Part shown: positions 23,324 to 33,210 of the stretch, in pieces | Layout: each line of letters begins with the position of its first letter | How positions within the stretch are numbered: the stretch's first letter is position 1 | NCBI GenBank assembly: GCA_024643255.1 | Contig: JAHENF010000001.1 | Coordinates: 16,841-59,200, forward strand | Origin: Ilumatobacteraceae bacterium | Lineage (GTDB): Bacteria > Actinomycetota > Acidimicrobiia > Acidimicrobiales > Ilumatobacteraceae | DNA length: 42,360 nt | Reading direction: 5' to 3' | Program-made: the position numbers and the translations under genes | The notes under the pieces: generated by a model | Told to the model about the DNA's origin: nothing | Databases searched by the model: none | What the model saw: the letters and a program-made list of their open reading frames with translations, nothing else

Positions 23324-23998
23324 GTGCCCTCGTCTCCGCTCTACTTCCGTCAACTCCTCTCCGGTCGCGACTTCGCCGTCGGCGATCCGCTCGCCACACA
23401 GATGGTCAACTTCGTGTACGCCGTCGGCGACAAGCGCACCGGCGAGTGCGTGCTGGTCGACCCGGCGTATGCCGTTCGCGAGCTGGTCGACCTCGTCGGC
23501 GAGGACGACATGTCGGTCACCGGCGCGCTCGCCACCCACTACCACCCCGACCATGTGGGCGGATCGATGATGGGCCACACCATCGAAGGCATCTCAGAAC
23601 TGCTCGACCACGTCGACTGTCCGATCCACGTCCAGCGCGACGAGATCGAGTGGATCACGAAGTCGACATCGGTCACCCTCGACCATCTGGTGGGCCATGA
23701 CTCGGGTGACGTCGTCCGCGTCGGCGACATCGAGATCAGCCTGGTCCACACGCCGGGTCACACCCCCGGGAGCCAGTGCTTCTTCGTCGACGACCGCTTG
23801 ATCGCCGGCGACACCCTGTTCCTCGAAGGTTGCGGGCGAACCGATCTGCCGGGCTCGGATCCCGTCAAGATGTTCGAGAGTCTCCGGCGCCTCGCCGAGG
23901 TTCCCGACTCGACGATCCTGTTCCCGGGCCACCGCTACTCGTTCGCGAGCAGCGCAACGATGGATGTCGTCAAGGAGACGAACTTCGTCTTCCAGTGA
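23324..23998 (+). CDS. Metallo-beta-lactamase-fold hydrolase (glyoxalase II/ETHE1-like)
   Basis: A 224-residue metal-dependent hydrolase. The metal motif HxHxDH is present ('THYHPDHVGGS'), followed by further ligands in 'HTPGHTPGSQCFFV', the bridging Asp in 'IAGDTLFLEGCGRTDLPGSDP', and the last His in 'LFPGHRYS'. The segment after the bridging Asp resembles ETHE1 persulfide dioxygenases and glyoxalase II-like enzymes more than lactamases. There is no signal peptide. The start is the GTG at 23324, six bases after TAGCGT. It is divergent from the ProA-like enzyme and shares its promoter, so the two may be co-expressed. The substrate is unresolved between a thioester and a persulfide. Confidence 0.85.
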   Translation: MPSSPLYFRQLLSGRDFAVGDPLATQMVNFVYAVGDKRTGECVLVDPAYAVRELVDLVGEDDMSVTGALATHYHPDHVGGSMMGHTIEGISELLDHVDCPIHVQRDEIEWITKSTSVTLDHLVGHDSGDVVRVGDIEISLVHTPGHTPGSQCFFVDDRLIAGDTLFLEGCGRTDLPGSDPVKMFESLRRLAEVPDSTILFPGHRYSFASSATMDVVKETNFVFQ

Positions 23999-24001
23999 GT
24001 G

Positions 24002-24628
24002 TCAGCAGGACGTCTTGGCCGGGATGACGATCACGAGCCCCGGGTAGAACGACGAGTAGTTCGCGGTGCTCGCGTTGGCCGCACGCAGCGCTTCGACCGT
24101 GACGTCGAACTTCTTCGCCACCTTGCCCTCGTAGTCGCCGTCGGCGATCGTGTAGTCGCCCTGGGCACAGTTGTCACCGGCGTCGGGAATCGTGCCCGCC
24201 GGAGCGGTCGTGTCCGCCGTCACCGTTGCGTCACCCGTCGAAGCCGCGGCGGACGCACCCGGCACCGTGCCACCCGGCGGGATCTTGATCGTGTCACCGG
24301 GGTAGGCGAACTCGTTGACCGCCCACTCGTTGTACGCGATCAGGTCGGCGACGTCGACGCCGAACTTGTTGGCGACACCGATCGGCGTGTCACCCGCCTG
24401 GACGACGTACTCCTGCTCGGTGTTGACGACATCGCCCGGCGCGACCGAGTCGTTCGGCGGCGTCGTGGTGGCGGGCGGTCGCACGACGAATGCGGTGGAG
24501 GCTGCGCTCAGGTCGATCGTCGATTGCGTCGCGGCATTGTCGGCGGCTCCACACGACGCGAGGAGGAACGCGCCGACGGCGATCGGACCCACGATGGCAC
24601 CGAGACGGCGCGGATGTGACGACTGCAT
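24002..24628 (-). CDS. Lipoprotein with two LysM domains
   Basis: 208 residues. It has a lipoprotein signal peptide with lipobox FLLASC (Cys26), then a Thr/Pro-rich linker, LysM 1 at ~73-117 ('YVVQAGDTPIGVANKFGVDV...PGDTIKIPPG'), a Thr/Ala linker and LysM 2 at ~158-204 ('YTIADGDYEGKVAKKFDVTV...PGLVIVIPAK'). A likely disulphide joins Cys154 and the C-terminal Cys208. It would sit on the outer face of the membrane and bind peptidoglycan or a related glycan. No catalytic domain is present. The ATG at 24626-24628 is preceded by TACGCT seven bases upstream. It follows gltD on the same strand after 49 bases, but with its own promoter candidate. Confidence 0.88.
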   Translation of the reverse strand: MQSSHPRRLGAIVGPIAVGAFLLASCGAADNAATQSTIDLSAASTAFVVRPPATTTPPNDSVAPGDVVNTEQEYVVQAGDTPIGVANKFGVDVADLIAYNEWAVNEFAYPGDTIKIPPGGTVPGASAAASTGDATVTADTTAPAGTIPDAGDNCAQGDYTIADGDYEGKVAKKFDVTVEALRAANASTANYSSFYPGLVIVIPAKTSC

Positions 24629-24635
24629 GACGATC

Positions 24636-24641
24636 AGCGTA
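24636..24641 (-). promoter_or_regulatory. Candidate leaderless -10 (TACGCT) of the LysM lipoprotein
   Basis: Ends seven bases before the ATG at 24628, in the 49-base gap after gltD. Confidence 0.5.
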
Positions 24642-24669
24642 GGCGGTCGCGCCACCAACGTGTCGTCAG

Positions 24670-24693
24670 CCGCCCGGTCACATCAGCGGGCGG
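24670..24693 (-). terminator. Weak hairpin at the gltD 3' end
   Basis: CCGCCCG (24670-24676) pairs with CGGGCGG (24687-24693) around a ten-base loop, spanning the gltD stop. There is no T-tract, so intrinsic termination is uncertain. Confidence 0.3.
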
Positions 24694-26129
24694 TCCGTCG
24701 GCTTGATCGGCGCCGGGAGTCGCGTCTCGCCCATCAGGTACGCATCGGCGCCCGCGGCCGCGGCGCGCCCTTCGGCGATCGCCCACACGATGAGGCTCTG
24801 ACCGCGACCCATGTCACCCGCCACGAAGAGCCCGTGCTGGTTGGTCATGTAGCGCTCATCGCGCGCCACGTTGCCCCGAGCGTCGTAGTCCACGCCGAGC
24901 GAGTCCAGCCATGAACCCTTCTCCGGTCCGACGAACCCGAGCGCGAGGAAGACGAAATCGGCGGGGATCTCGTGCCCCGTGCCCTCGACCTCGACGAATG
25001 CTCCGTCGACGAGTTCGACCTCGTGGAGACGCAGCGCCCGGACGCGGCCGCTGCCGTCGTCGAGGAACTGCTCGGTGTTCACGCTGTAGAGCCGCTCGCC
25101 ACCCTCCTCGTGCGCAGAGGTGACCTTGTAGGTCATCGCGAACTGTGGCCACGGATTGCTCTCGGCGCGCAGCTCAGGAGGCTTCGGCAGGATCTCGAGC
25201 TGGGTCACCGATGCCGCACCCTGGCGATGCGCCGTGCCGAGACAGTCGGCACCGGTGTCGCCGCCGCCGATGATCACGACGTGCTTGCCCGCGACGTCGA
25301 TCGGTGAGGTCTCGATGTCACCGAGTTGCACCCGATTGGCGAAGGGCAGGTACTCCATTGCCTGGTGGACCCCGCCGAGTTCCCGACCGGGAATCGGAAG
25401 ATCGCGCCAGGCCGTCGCTCCGCAGGCGAGCACGATCGCGTCGTGGGATGCCCGCAGCACTTCGATGTCGACGTTCTCGCCGACGACTGCATTCGTGCGG
25501 AACTCGGTGCCCTCGGCCTCCATCTGCTCGATGCGTCGGTCGATGTGGCGCTTCTCCATCTTGAATTCGGGAATGCCGTACCGCAGCAGTCCACCGATGC
25601 GATCGGCGCGTTCGAGCACCACCACGTCGTGGCCGGCCCGCGTCAGCTGTTGAGCGGCGGCGAGGCCGGCCGGGCCCGAACCGATGACCGCGACGCGCTT
25701 GCCGGTGCGAACCGCGGGGACGTGCGGCGTGACCCACCCCTCGTCCCAGGCCCGATCGATGATCTCGACCTCGACCTGCTTGATCGCCACGGGGTTCTGA
25801 TTGATCCCGAGCACGCACGCCGATTCGCACGGCGCAGGGCAGAGCCGACCCGTGAACTCGGGGAAGTTGTTGGTGGCGTGCAAACGCTCGATGGCGTCCT
25901 GCCAATGGTCGCGATAGACCAGGTCGTTCCAGTCGGGCACGAGGTTCCCGAGCGGGCAACCGTTGTTGCAGAACGGGATGCCACAGTCCATGCACCGCCC
26001 TGCCTGGTGGGTGAGCGCCTCGGCGTCGAACTCCTCGTACACCTCCTTCCAGTCGCGCAGTCGCACAGGGACCGGCCGCCGCTGCGGCGTCTCGCGATCC
26101 CACTTCAGAAATCCGGTTGGCTCGCCCAT
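24678..26129 (-). CDS. gltD: Glutamate synthase small (beta) subunit
   Basis: A 483-residue NADPH-oxidising subunit that feeds electrons to GltB. The N-terminal iron-sulfur region holds Cys46, 49, 54 and 58 ('CMDCGIPFCNNGC') and a second cluster of cysteines at 97, 101 and 105 ('LCPAPCESAC'). The FAD Rossmann motif VAVIGSGPAGLAAA is at ~147-158, and the NADPH motif 'VIIGGGDTGADCLG' comes later. The start ATG overlaps the gltB stop (TGATG), so the subunits are translationally coupled, giving equal stoichiometry. A frame extension of 47 codons upstream lies inside gltB and is not used. Confidence 0.96.
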   Translation of the reverse strand: MGEPTGFLKWDRETPQRRPVPVRLRDWKEVYEEFDAEALTHQAGRCMDCGIPFCNNGCPLGNLVPDWNDLVYRDHWQDAIERLHATNNFPEFTGRLCPAPCESACVLGINQNPVAIKQVEVEIIDRAWDEGWVTPHVPAVRTGKRVAVIGSGPAGLAAAQQLTRAGHDVVVLERADRIGGLLRYGIPEFKMEKRHIDRRIEQMEAEGTEFRTNAVVGENVDIEVLRASHDAIVLACGATAWRDLPIPGRELGGVHQAMEYLPFANRVQLGDIETSPIDVAGKHVVIIGGGDTGADCLGTAHRQGAASVTQLEILPKPPELRAESNPWPQFAMTYKVTSAHEEGGERLYSVNTEQFLDDGSGRVRALRLHEVELVDGAFVEVEGTGHEIPADFVFLALGFVGPEKGSWLDSLGVDYDARGNVARDERYMTNQHGLFVAGDMGRGQSLIVWAIAEGRAAAAGADAYLMGETRLPAPIKPTDRPLM

Positions 26130-29100
26130 CAGGCCCTCGCTGCTTCCATGATCTTGTCCACCGTCTGTTGCTCGTCGAGGCCTGCGGCCTGCGAGTCGGC
26201 GATGACGGTGAGCACCCGCTTGTAGTCCCTCGGCATCACCTTGCGGAACGAACCGACTTCGACGTCCCACGACTCGAGAATCCGGTCAGCGACCGCCGAA
26301 CCGGTCAGGTCACGATGTCGCAGGATCGTCGCTGCGAGGAACTCGCGGTCGTCGTCGTCGAGGTCCTCCAGTGCGACCATGTCGCCGTTGACCTTGCTGG
26401 CGAAGACCTCGGTCGGGTCGTAGATGTACGCGATCCCGCCCGACATGCCGGCGCCGAAGTTGCGGCCCGTCGGACCGAGCACGACCACGCGGCCACCGGT
26501 CATGTACTCACAACCGTGGTCGCCAACGCCTTCGCTGACCGCGGTTGCCCCCGAGTTGCGCACGCAGAAGCGTTCGCCCACCCTGCCACGCAAGAAGATC
26601 TCGCCGCCGGTGGCGCCATAGGCGATCACGTTGCCGGCGATGATCTGCTCTTCGGCGACGAACGGCGAGAACGGATGGGGATGCACGATGATCCGTCCGC
26701 CGGACAACCCCTTGCCCACGTAGTCGTTGGCGTCGCCGACCAGGCGGAGTTGGATGCCTGCGGGCACGAACGCACCGAAACTCTGGCCGGCCGACCCGGT
26801 CAGCGTGATGTCGATCGTCCCGTCCGGAAGCCCTGCACCCTTCCACTTCTTCGTGACGTGGTGGCCGAGCAATGTGCCGACCGTCCGGTTCACGTTGCGC
26901 ACCGGCAGGTCGATCGACACGTGCTGCGCATCGTCGATCGCAGGCTGAGCGAGCGCGATCAGCTGTTGGTCCAGTGCCTCGTCGAGGCCATGGTCCTGCT
27001 CCACGCTCTGGATCATCGACTGGCCGTAGGGGTTCTGGGGCGTCGCCAGGATCGGACCGATGTCGAGCCCGGACGCTTTCCAATGGGTGACCGCCCGTCG
27101 CGTGTCCAGCATCTCGACGTGGCCGATCATCTCGGCCATGGTGCGAAAGCCCAGCTGTGCCATCAGCTCACGGACCTCGGTGGCGATGTACTCGAAGAAC
27201 GTCTCGACGAACTCCGGCTTGCCGCTGAATCGCGACCGCAGCTCCGGGTTCTGTGTCGCGATGCCGACCGGACAGGTGTCGAGATGGCACACGCGCATCA
27301 TGATGCAACCCGACACGACGAGCGGTGCGGTGGCGAAGCCGTACTCCTCGGCACCGAGGAGGGCGGCGATCACGACATCGCGACCGGTCTTCATCTGACC
27401 GTCGGCCTGCACGACGATGCGATCTCGCAGACCGTTGAGCAGGAGGGTCTGTTGCGTCTCGGCGAGGCCGAGTTCCCAGGGTCCGCCGGCGTGCTTCAGC
27501 GACGTCAGCGGGCTCGCCCCGGTGCCGCCGTCGTGGCCGGAGATCAGCACGACGTCCGCCTTCGCTTTCGACACCCCCGCGGCGACCGTGCCCACGCCCG
27601 TCTCGGCGACGAGCTTGACGTGCACGCGCGCCACCGGATTGGCGTTCTTCAGGTCATGGATCAGCTGCTTGAGATCCTCGATCGAGTAGATGTCGTGGTG
27701 CGGCGGCGGGCTGATCAGGCCCACCCCCGGGGTGGAGTGGCGGGTTGCCGCGATCCACGGATACACCTTGTGGCCGGGCAGCTGGCCGCCCTCGCCGGGC
27801 TTCGCTCCTTGGGCCATCTTGATCTGGAGGTCGTCGGCGTTGGTCAGATACTCCGAGGTGACCCCGAAACGACCGGAGGCGACCTGCTTGATCGACGAAC
27901 GGCGCTCGGGGTCATAGAGGCGATCGACGTCCTCGCCGCCCTCGCCAGTGTTCGACTTGGCGCCGATGTGGTTCATGGCGACGGCGAGCGTCTGATGGGC
28001 TTCGGCCGAGATCGACCCGTAGCTCATCGCCCCGGTCGAGAACCGGGCGATGATGTCGCCGATCGGTTCGACTTCCTCGATCGGGATCGCCTCGCGGTCG
28101 GCGGAGAACTCGAAGAGTCCGCGCAGGGTCATCAACTTCTCCGATTGGTCGTCGACCTTGGCGGTGTACTCCTTGAAGACGTCGTAGCGCTTCGAGCGGG
28201 TGGCGTGCTGCAGCTTGAAGACCGTCTCGGGATTGAAGAGGTGGAGTTCACCCTCGCGGCGCCACTGGTACTCGCCGCCCAGTTCGAGCTTGCGGTGGGC
28301 GCGCTCTTCGGGCCGCGTGGGGTTCGCCATCGCGTGCCGAGCGCCCACCTCCGCGGCGATCTCCTCGAGGCCGATGCCCCCGAGCTGCGAGATCGTCCCG
28401 GTGAAGTACGCGTCGACCACGGGCTGACCGAGACCGATCGCCTCGAAGATCTGGGCTCCGGTGTACGACGCCACCGTCGAGACCCCCATCTTCGACATCA
28501 CTTTCAACACGCCCTTGCCGCAGGCCTTGATGTAGTTCTTGACCGCCTTGTGGGCATCCATGCCGCCGAGGCCGTGCATCTCCTCAGCGATCAGGTCCTC
28601 GATCGATTCGAAGGCGAGATACGGGTTGATCGCTCCCGCCCCGTATCCGATCAGCAGCGCCATGTGGTGCACTTCGCGGGCATCACCCGACTCGACGATC
28701 AGCCCGGCCATCGTCCGCTGCTTGGTCCGCACCAGGTGATGATGGACGGCCGCGGTCAACAGCAACGACGGGATCGGTGCATCGATGCTGTCCGCGTTGC
28801 GGTCGGACAGAACGATGATGCGTGCGCCGCCCTCGATCGCCTCCGACGCCTGGGCACACACACGATCGAGCGCGGTCCGCAGACCTTCTCCCCCGTCGTC
28901 GACGCGGTAGAGACCGGAGAGCACCTTGGCCTGGAGGCCGGGGTGGTTCCCGTCGTCGTTGATGTGGATGATCTTGGCGAGCTCGTCGTTGTCGATGATC
29001 GGGAACGGCAACGCGAGCTGGCGGCAGCTCTCGGGTCCGGGCGCCAGGAGGTTGGCCTCCGGCCCGACCGACGACGAGACCGCGGTCACCACTTCCTCAC

Positions 29101-30673
29101 GAATCGCATCCAGCGGAGGGTTCGTCACCTGGGCGAAGAGCTGCTTGAAGTAGTCGAACAGCAGCCGAGGACGTTCAGACAGCACCGCCAGCGGTGTGTC
29201 TGTGCCCATCGAGCCGAGTGCCTCGCCACCGGTCGACGCCATCGGCGTCAGGAGGATCTTCAGCTCCTCGTGCGTGTAGCCGAACATCTGCTGTCGCCGC
29301 AGCACGCTGTCGTGGCTGAACACGACGTGCTCGCGGTTCGGGAGACCGGCAAGCTCGATCATGCCCGCCTGGAGCCATTCGCCATAGGGATGCAGTGACG
29401 CGAGCCCTGCCTTGATCTCGTCGTCGGCGACGATGCGGCCCTCGCGAGTGTCGATCAGGAACATCTTGCCGGGCTGCAGCCGGCCCTTGGCGACCACCTT
29501 CGACGGCTCGATGTCGATGACGCCGACCTCCGAGGCCATCACGACCATGTCGTCATCGGTCACCCAGTACCGACTGGGCCGCAGACCGTTGCGATCGAGC
29601 ACGGCACCGATCACTTCACCATCGGTGAATGCGACGCTGGCCGGCCCGTCCCATGGCTCCATCATCGCCGCGTGGAACCGATAGAAATCGCGCTGCTCCT
29701 GCGACATCGTCTCATGGTTCTCCCAGGCCTCGGGGATCATCATCAACATGGCGTGATGGATCGGATACCCACCGAGATGGAGCAGTTCCAGGACCTCGTC
29801 GAACCGGGCGGTGTCCGACGAGCCTGGGGTGCAGATCGGAAAGGCCAGGTCGATGCCCGGGAGGACGTCGGATTCGAGCATCGCCTCGCGGGCGCGCATC
29901 CAGTTCTGGTTGCCCTGCACCGTGTTGATCTCGCCGTTGTGCGCAACGAATCGATACGGATGGGCCAGCGGCCACGACGGGAACGTGTTGGTCGAGAACC
30001 GGGAGTGGACGATCAACAGCGCCGATTCGACCCGGGGATCGAGCAGGTCGGGGAAGAACTGGCTCAGCTGGGGCGTCGTGAGCATGCCCTTGTAGACGAC
30101 GGTCCGTGCCGACAACGATGCAAAGTAGGTCTCCAGCTCGCCCTCGAGCTCGCGTCGACTGCGCTTGCGGGCGACGAACGCCTTGCGATCGAGGTCGATG
30201 CCGGTCGCACCCGCGGGGTCGCTCACGAACAGCTGCTTGAACGTGGGCATCGCCGCGCGCGCCGTTGCGCCCAGGCAGTCCGGGTTGACGGGAACGTCGC
30301 GCCACCCCAGCGTCTCGAGGCCGGCGTCCGCGATCGTCGCCTCGATGGCGGCGACCGCCTTCTCGCAGGTCGCCGCGTCGGCGGGCAGGAACGCCACGCC
30401 GACGGCATACGCACCCGGTTCGGGCAGTTCGAAGTCGACGACCCCGCGCAGGAACGCGTCGGGGATCTGCAGGAGGATCCCGGCACCATCTCCGGTGTCG
30501 GGCTCGGCGCCGGTGGCACCTCGGTGCTCCATGTTCGTGAGTGCCTTGAGTCCCGTCAGCACCAGGTCGTTCGAGCGGACGCCCTTCAGGTTCGCAACGA
30601 AGGAGACGCCGCACGAATCGTGTTCGTTCCGGGGGTCGTACAGGCCGATGGGGCCAGGGGGCTGTTGCATCAT
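26129..30673 (-). CDS. gltB: Glutamate synthase large (alpha) subunit
   Basis: A 1,514-residue NADPH-GOGAT large subunit: glutamine + 2-oxoglutarate to two glutamate. A 20-residue propeptide precedes Cys21 ('[10 protein letters not shown]'), the N-terminal nucleophile of the glutaminase domain. Next come the central domain, the FMN synthase barrel (~830-1200; '[18 protein letters not shown]', '[20 protein letters not shown]'), the 3Fe-4S cysteines 1123, 1129 and 1134 ('[12 protein letters not shown]'), and the C-terminal GXGXG beta-helix. I take the ATG at 30671-30673 ([10 protein letters not shown]). The frame is open for 75 more codons, but that would put the nucleophile ~96 residues in. 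Its mRNA seems to carry a leader of about 100 bases. Confidence 0.96.
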   Translation of the reverse strand: MMQQPPGPIGLYDPRNEHDSCGVSFVANLKGVRSNDLVLTGLKALTNMEHRGATGAEPDTGDGAGILLQIPDAFLRGVVDFELPEPGAYAVGVAFLPADAATCEKAVAAIEATIADAGLETLGWRDVPVNPDCLGATARAAMPTFKQLFVSDPAGATGIDLDRKAFVARKRSRRELEGELETYFASLSARTVVYKGMLTTPQLSQFFPDLLDPRVESALLIVHSRFSTNTFPSWPLAHPYRFVAHNGEINTVQGNQNWMRAREAMLESDVLPGIDLAFPICTPGSSDTARFDEVLELLHLGGYPIHHAMLMMIPEAWENHETMSQEQRDFYRFHAAMMEPWDGPASVAFTDGEVIGAVLDRNGLRPSRYWVTDDDMVVMASEVGVIDIEPSKVVAKGRLQPGKMFLIDTREGRIVADDEIKAGLASLHPYGEWLQAGMIELAGLPNREHVVFSHDSVLRRQQMFGYTHEELKILLTPMASTGGEALGSMGTDTPLAVLSERPRLLFDYFKQLFAQVTNPPLDAIREEVVTAVSSSVGPEANLLAPGPESCRQLALPFPIIDNDELAKIIHINDDGNHPGLQAKVLSGLYRVDDGGEGLRTALDRVCAQASEAIEGGARIIVLSDRNADSIDAPIPSLLLTAAVHHHLVRTKQRTMAGLIVESGDAREVHHMALLIGYGAGAINPYLAFESIEDLIAEEMHGLGGMDAHKAVKNYIKACGKGVLKVMSKMGVSTVASYTGAQIFEAIGLGQPVVDAYFTGTISQLGGIGLEEIAAEVGARHAMANPTRPEERAHRKLELGGEYQWRREGELHLFNPETVFKLQHATRSKRYDVFKEYTAKVDDQSEKLMTLRGLFEFSADREAIPIEEVEPIGDIIARFSTGAMSYGSISAEAHQTLAVAMNHIGAKSNTGEGGEDVDRLYDPERRSSIKQVASGRFGVTSEYLTNADDLQIKMAQGAKPGEGGQLPGHKVYPWIAATRHSTPGVGLISPPPHHDIYSIEDLKQLIHDLKNANPVARVHVKLVAETGVGTVAAGVSKAKADVVLISGHDGGTGASPLTSLKHAGGPWELGLAETQQTLLLNGLRDRIVVQADGQMKTGRDVVIAALLGAEEYGFATAPLVVSGCIMMRVCHLDTCPVGIATQNPELRSRFSGKPEFVETFFEYIATEVRELMAQLGFRTMAEMIGHVEMLDTRRAVTHWKASGLDIGPILATPQNPYGQSMIQSVEQDHGLDEALDQQLIALAQPAIDDAQHVSIDLPVRNVNRTVGTLLGHHVTKKWKGAGLPDGTIDITLTGSAGQSFGAFVPAGIQLRLVGDANDYVGKGLSGGRIIVHPHPFSPFVAEEQIIAGNVIAYGATGGEIFLRGRVGERFCVRNSGATAVSEGVGDHGCEYMTGGRVVVLGPTGRNFGAGMSGGIAYIYDPTEVFASKVNGDMVALEDLDDDDREFLAATILRHRDLTGSAVADRILESWDVEVGSFRKVMPRDYKRVLTVIADSQAAGLDEQQTVDKIMEAARA

Positions 30674-30921
30674 CACATCCACGAGTGGTCGAAGTTGAAC
30701 GAACTCAGCGATCCGGGCCGCAGCATTGGGGTGACCGGTCACACGAGAGGCTCGAGACGACGCTGGCTCGATGCGGATGCACATCATAGGGGAGAACCGA
30801 CGCGCAGCCAGCGTTCGTTCATTCGTGATTCGGGGCGGATCGGGCACTTCGACCCTGGAGAACCGACGTCCTGTGGCCGGAACCTGGTGTGAGACCACTC
30901 AGCGACGAGGGGATGACACTC
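30674..30921. promoter_or_regulatory. 248-base divergent region between gltB and a lipoprotein: gltB promoter candidate and twin 12-bp motif
   Basis: The largest non-coding gap in the window. On the minus strand a near-consensus -10 TATGAT lies at 30783-30788, 109 bases before the gltB start. The 12-mer GGAGAACCGACG occurs twice in the same orientation (30791-30802 and 30857-30868), the first copy immediately upstream of that -10. Spacing of 66 bases suggests a pair of regulator sites, but this is inference. No known riboswitch signature was recognised. Confidence 0.45.
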
Positions 30922-31467
30922 ATGCGGAAGTCCGGCGCACTGTTCGCAGTCCTGGCTCTGCTCGCCGGCTGCGGCGGCGGCGAGACCGCCTCCGACTCGA
31001 CGTCGGCTCCGGAGGTCACGTCGGTCGAATCCGTCGCGTCGACCGCAGGCGACTCGGTGGCCGTTGCTGCAATGGACGTCGCACCCTGCGAGCTGGTGAC
31101 ATCGGACGATGTGGCCGCGGCAACCGGGCTGGTCGTCGTCGGCGAGGACGACGCCGCGCTCGGACCCAACTCCTGCCTCTTCGATGTCGGCACGTCGGCC
31201 GCCGTGTTCGTCTCCGTCGACGATGGTGGAGGCAGCAGCACCGGGCCGGCTTCGTTGTTCGCCGCCTATGTCGCCGGGAGCGCGGAGTCGATCTCCGGAC
31301 TGGGCGAGGCGGCGGTGTACTCGTCGACGTACCGGACGCTGGCGGTCGACGCCGGTGGCGGCCGATACTTCGCCGTCGGACTGTCGGGCGGATATCCCGA
31401 GGAACTTGCTGCAGATCGCGAGATCTTGATCGCCCTCGCTGCCGCCGCCGTCGGGCGAATCGACTGA
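30922..31467 (+). CDS. Small lipoprotein, DUF3558-like
   Basis: 181 residues. It has a short lipoprotein signal with lipobox LLAGC (Cys17), a Ser/Thr/Ala/Val-rich tether to ~55, then a compact domain beginning 'APCELVTSDDVAAATGL' with a second Cys in 'NSCLFDVGTSAAVFVSV'. The C-L-(T/V)-x-x-D-V-A-A-A-T-G pattern plus a later paired Cys resembles actinobacterial DUF3558 lipoproteins. The role is unknown. The ATG at 30922 is preferred because GAGGGG lies nine bases upstream. An ATG at 30913 would bury that site, so this gene is leadered. It sits divergent from gltB across the 248-base region. Confidence 0.75.
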   Translation: MRKSGALFAVLALLAGCGGGETASDSTSAPEVTSVESVASTAGDSVAVAAMDVAPCELVTSDDVAAATGLVVVGEDDAALGPNSCLFDVGTSAAVFVSVDDGGGSSTGPASLFAAYVAGSAESISGLGEAAVYSSTYRTLAVDAGGGRYFAVGLSGGYPEELAADREILIALAAAAVGRID

Positions 31468-31493
31468 GCACCGAACGCGACCGGGCGCTGCGC

Positions 31494-31499
31494 GACACT
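31494..31499 (+). promoter_or_regulatory. Candidate leaderless -10 variant (GACACT) of the alpha/beta hydrolase
   Basis: Ends six bases before the ATG at 31506. It differs from TANNNT in the first base, but the same GACACT is found before the nitroreductase at 33861. Confidence 0.35.
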
Positions 31500-31505
31500 T
31501 CGGCG

Positions 31506-32303
31506 ATGAGCCATCAACACATCGCGACTGCGTCCGACGGCACCTCGATCGCCTGGAGCCGGACCGGATCGGGCGACCCCGTCGTGCTCGTCCACGGCAT
31601 CACCGAGTCGGCCGCGTCGTTCGACCCCGTGACCGAGCGTCTCGCGACCGGCTACGACGTGATCACGCTCGACCTCCGCGGCCACGGCGAATCGTCGCCG
31701 GCCGAGACGTACGACCTCGGGACCATGGCCGGTGACGTGGCGACGGTGATCGCCGCCGCGGACGCCGACCGGCCGCATCTGGTGGGCCATTCGCTCGGCG
31801 GGGCCGTCGTGACCGCGGCCGGCACGATGCTCGACGTCGCATCGATCGTCGACATCGACCAGTCCTTGCAGCTCGACTCGTTCAAGGCCCAGTTGATGCC
31901 CGCGGAGGCGATGCTGCGCGACCCCGACCAGTACCAGCTCGTCGTCGACGCGATGTTCGAGATGATGATGGGCGACAAGCTGTCCCCCGCTGAAGTGGCC
32001 CGCGTGACCGGTCTGCGACATGCCGACCACGAGGTGGTGTTCGGGGTGTGGGAGTTGCTGCTCACCCAGTCGGAGGACGAAATCGCGGCGACTGTGGAGG
32101 CGGCGCTGGCCGGGTACGCGGGCAACGACGTGCCGTATCTCGCACTGTTCGGTCTCGATCCGGGCGACGGGTACGCGGGCTGGCTGCACGAGCGCATCGT
32201 CGGCAGCACGGTCGAGTACTGGGAAGGCCACGGCCACTACCCGCACCTCGTCGATCCCGACCGTTTCGTGGCCAGGCTGCAGGAGTTCTGGTCGACCGAT
32301 TGA
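31506..32303 (+). CDS. Alpha/beta-fold hydrolase
   Basis: 265 residues of the soluble alpha/beta hydrolase family. Oxyanion strand 'VVLVHGITESAASFDPV', 'VITLDLRGHGES', nucleophile elbow GHSLGG with catalytic Ser, an acidic residue in the late strand ('LFGLDPGDGY') and His in 'GHGHYPHLVDPDRF'. The lid region between ~130 and 200 is helical. Substrates of such enzymes vary widely and nothing nearby narrows it. The start ATG 31506 gives MSHQHIATASDG. It converges with the crotonase gene across a perfect 13-bp palindrome. Confidence 0.86.
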   Translation: MSHQHIATASDGTSIAWSRTGSGDPVVLVHGITESAASFDPVTERLATGYDVITLDLRGHGESSPAETYDLGTMAGDVATVIAAADADRPHLVGHSLGGAVVTAAGTMLDVASIVDIDQSLQLDSFKAQLMPAEAMLRDPDQYQLVVDAMFEMMMGDKLSPAEVARVTGLRHADHEVVFGVWELLLTQSEDEIAATVEAALAGYAGNDVPYLALFGLDPGDGYAGWLHERIVGSTVEYWEGHGHYPHLVDPDRFVARLQEFWSTD

Positions 32304-32341
32304 CCCGGTGACGCCGGTGCCAGGCACTGGCGTCACCGGGT
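32303..32341. terminator. Bidirectional hairpin between alpha/beta hydrolase and crotonase
   Basis: Perfect 13-bp arms ACCCGGTGACGCC (32303-32315) and its complement (32329-32341) enclose a 13-base centre that can extend the stem by a G-T wobble and GTGC/GCAC to a CAG loop. It begins at the last base of one stop codon and ends five bases before the other gene's stop. T-tracts are short, but the position between convergent genes fits a shared terminator. Confidence 0.65.
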
Positions 32342-32345
32342 TGGT

Positions 32346-33167
32346 TCAGACGTCGGTGTAGACCGGGGGTCGCTTCTCGAAGCCGGCCATCACCGCCTCG
32401 ATCTGGTTCGCTGATCCGATCTGGGCGCCGATCGTCCGGCGCTCGGCCGCGAACTGTTCGGCAGCGCCGTCGTTCGCGATGCGATTGAACAACGCCTTGG
32501 ATCCGCGCACGGCGCCGGGGCTCATCGACGCGATCTCCCGGGCGAGTGCGATCGCATCGTCCTTGGGCGAGTCGCTCAGCCGCGTGACCAGACCCATCTC
32601 CGCCGCCTCGGTGCCCGAGAAGATACGCGCCGTGAACGTGAGCTCCTTGGCGATGTCCGGGCGGACGAGCTTCGACAGGATGAACGTGCCGGTCATGTCG
32701 GGGACGAGGCCCCAGTAGACCTCGCGGACCGACATCTTCGTGTCCGGGTGCACGATGCGGATGTCCGCGCCGAGCGCGATCTGCAGCCCACCTCCGAGCG
32801 CATGACCGTGCACCGCCGCGATGACGGGCACCTCGAGCTCCTGCCACACCCAGCAGACCTGCTGACCGAGATGGGTGATCCGATCGCCGCGCATGGAGCC
32901 GGGGCTCCCCTCGGCGCTCGCCGCCTCACTCGTCACGCCGTCGCCGCCGGCCATCGCCTGGAACGACGAGAAGTCGAGACCTGCGCAGAACGACGCGCCG
33001 TCGCCCGACAGGACGACCGCCCGCACGCCTCGCTCGGACTTCAGCTGCTCGCCCGCCTCGGCGATCGCCGAGAACATCGCATTGTCCAGGGCGTTGCGCT
33101 TGTCGGCACGATTGAAGGTGACGTCGGCGACGCCGTCGGAGATGGAGATGAGCACGCGATCGGACAT
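32346..33167 (-). CDS. Enoyl-CoA hydratase/isomerase (crotonase) family protein
   Basis: 273 residues of the crotonase fold. The CoA/oxyanion loops are 'NRADKRNALDNAMF', 'SFCAGLDFSSF' and 'AAVHGHALGGGLQIALGADIRI'. Glutamates at positions equivalent to the two catalytic residues of hydratases are present ('SVREVYWGLVP' and 'DIAKELTFTARIFSGTEA'), so hydration of an enoyl-CoA is plausible. The 'CWVWQELEVPV' region with an insert near 'SMRGDRITHLGQQ' is typical of actinobacterial members. The start ATG is 33165-33167. GAGACT seven bases upstream is a weak -10 variant. It is the last gene of the gntR-lldD-nitroreductase run. Confidence 0.88.
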   Translation of the reverse strand: MSDRVLISISDGVADVTFNRADKRNALDNAMFSAIAEAGEQLKSERGVRAVVLSGDGASFCAGLDFSSFQAMAGGDGVTSEAASAEGSPGSMRGDRITHLGQQVCWVWQELEVPVIAAVHGHALGGGLQIALGADIRIVHPDTKMSVREVYWGLVPDMTGTFILSKLVRPDIAKELTFTARIFSGTEAAEMGLVTRLSDSPKDDAIALAREIASMSPGAVRGSKALFNRIANDGAAEQFAAERRTIGAQIGSANQIEAVMAGFEKRPPVYTDV

Positions 33168-33174
33168 GTGTCCG

Positions 33175-33180
33175 AGTCTC
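33175..33180 (-). promoter_or_regulatory. Weak candidate -10 variant (GAGACT) of the crotonase
   Basis: Ends seven bases before the ATG at 33167. Deviates from TANNNT at the first base, so it is only supported by position and by similar variants nearby. Confidence 0.25.
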
Positions 33181-33210
33181 GCGCCCGCGCCGACGGACGG
33201 ACGAACGGAT

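Noticed and set aside
26117..29398. A 1,093-codon open frame antisense to gltB
   Set aside because: It lies wholly on the opposite strand of gltB, whose active-site motifs are continuous. The composition is Arg/His/Asp/Gly/Val-rich, as expected for the antisense of GC-rich coding DNA, and no family motif is present.
30674..30898. Longer gltB start adding 75 residues
   Set aside because: The nucleophile Cys must follow a short propeptide. The longer form would read through the TATGAT promoter candidate and has no family similarity.
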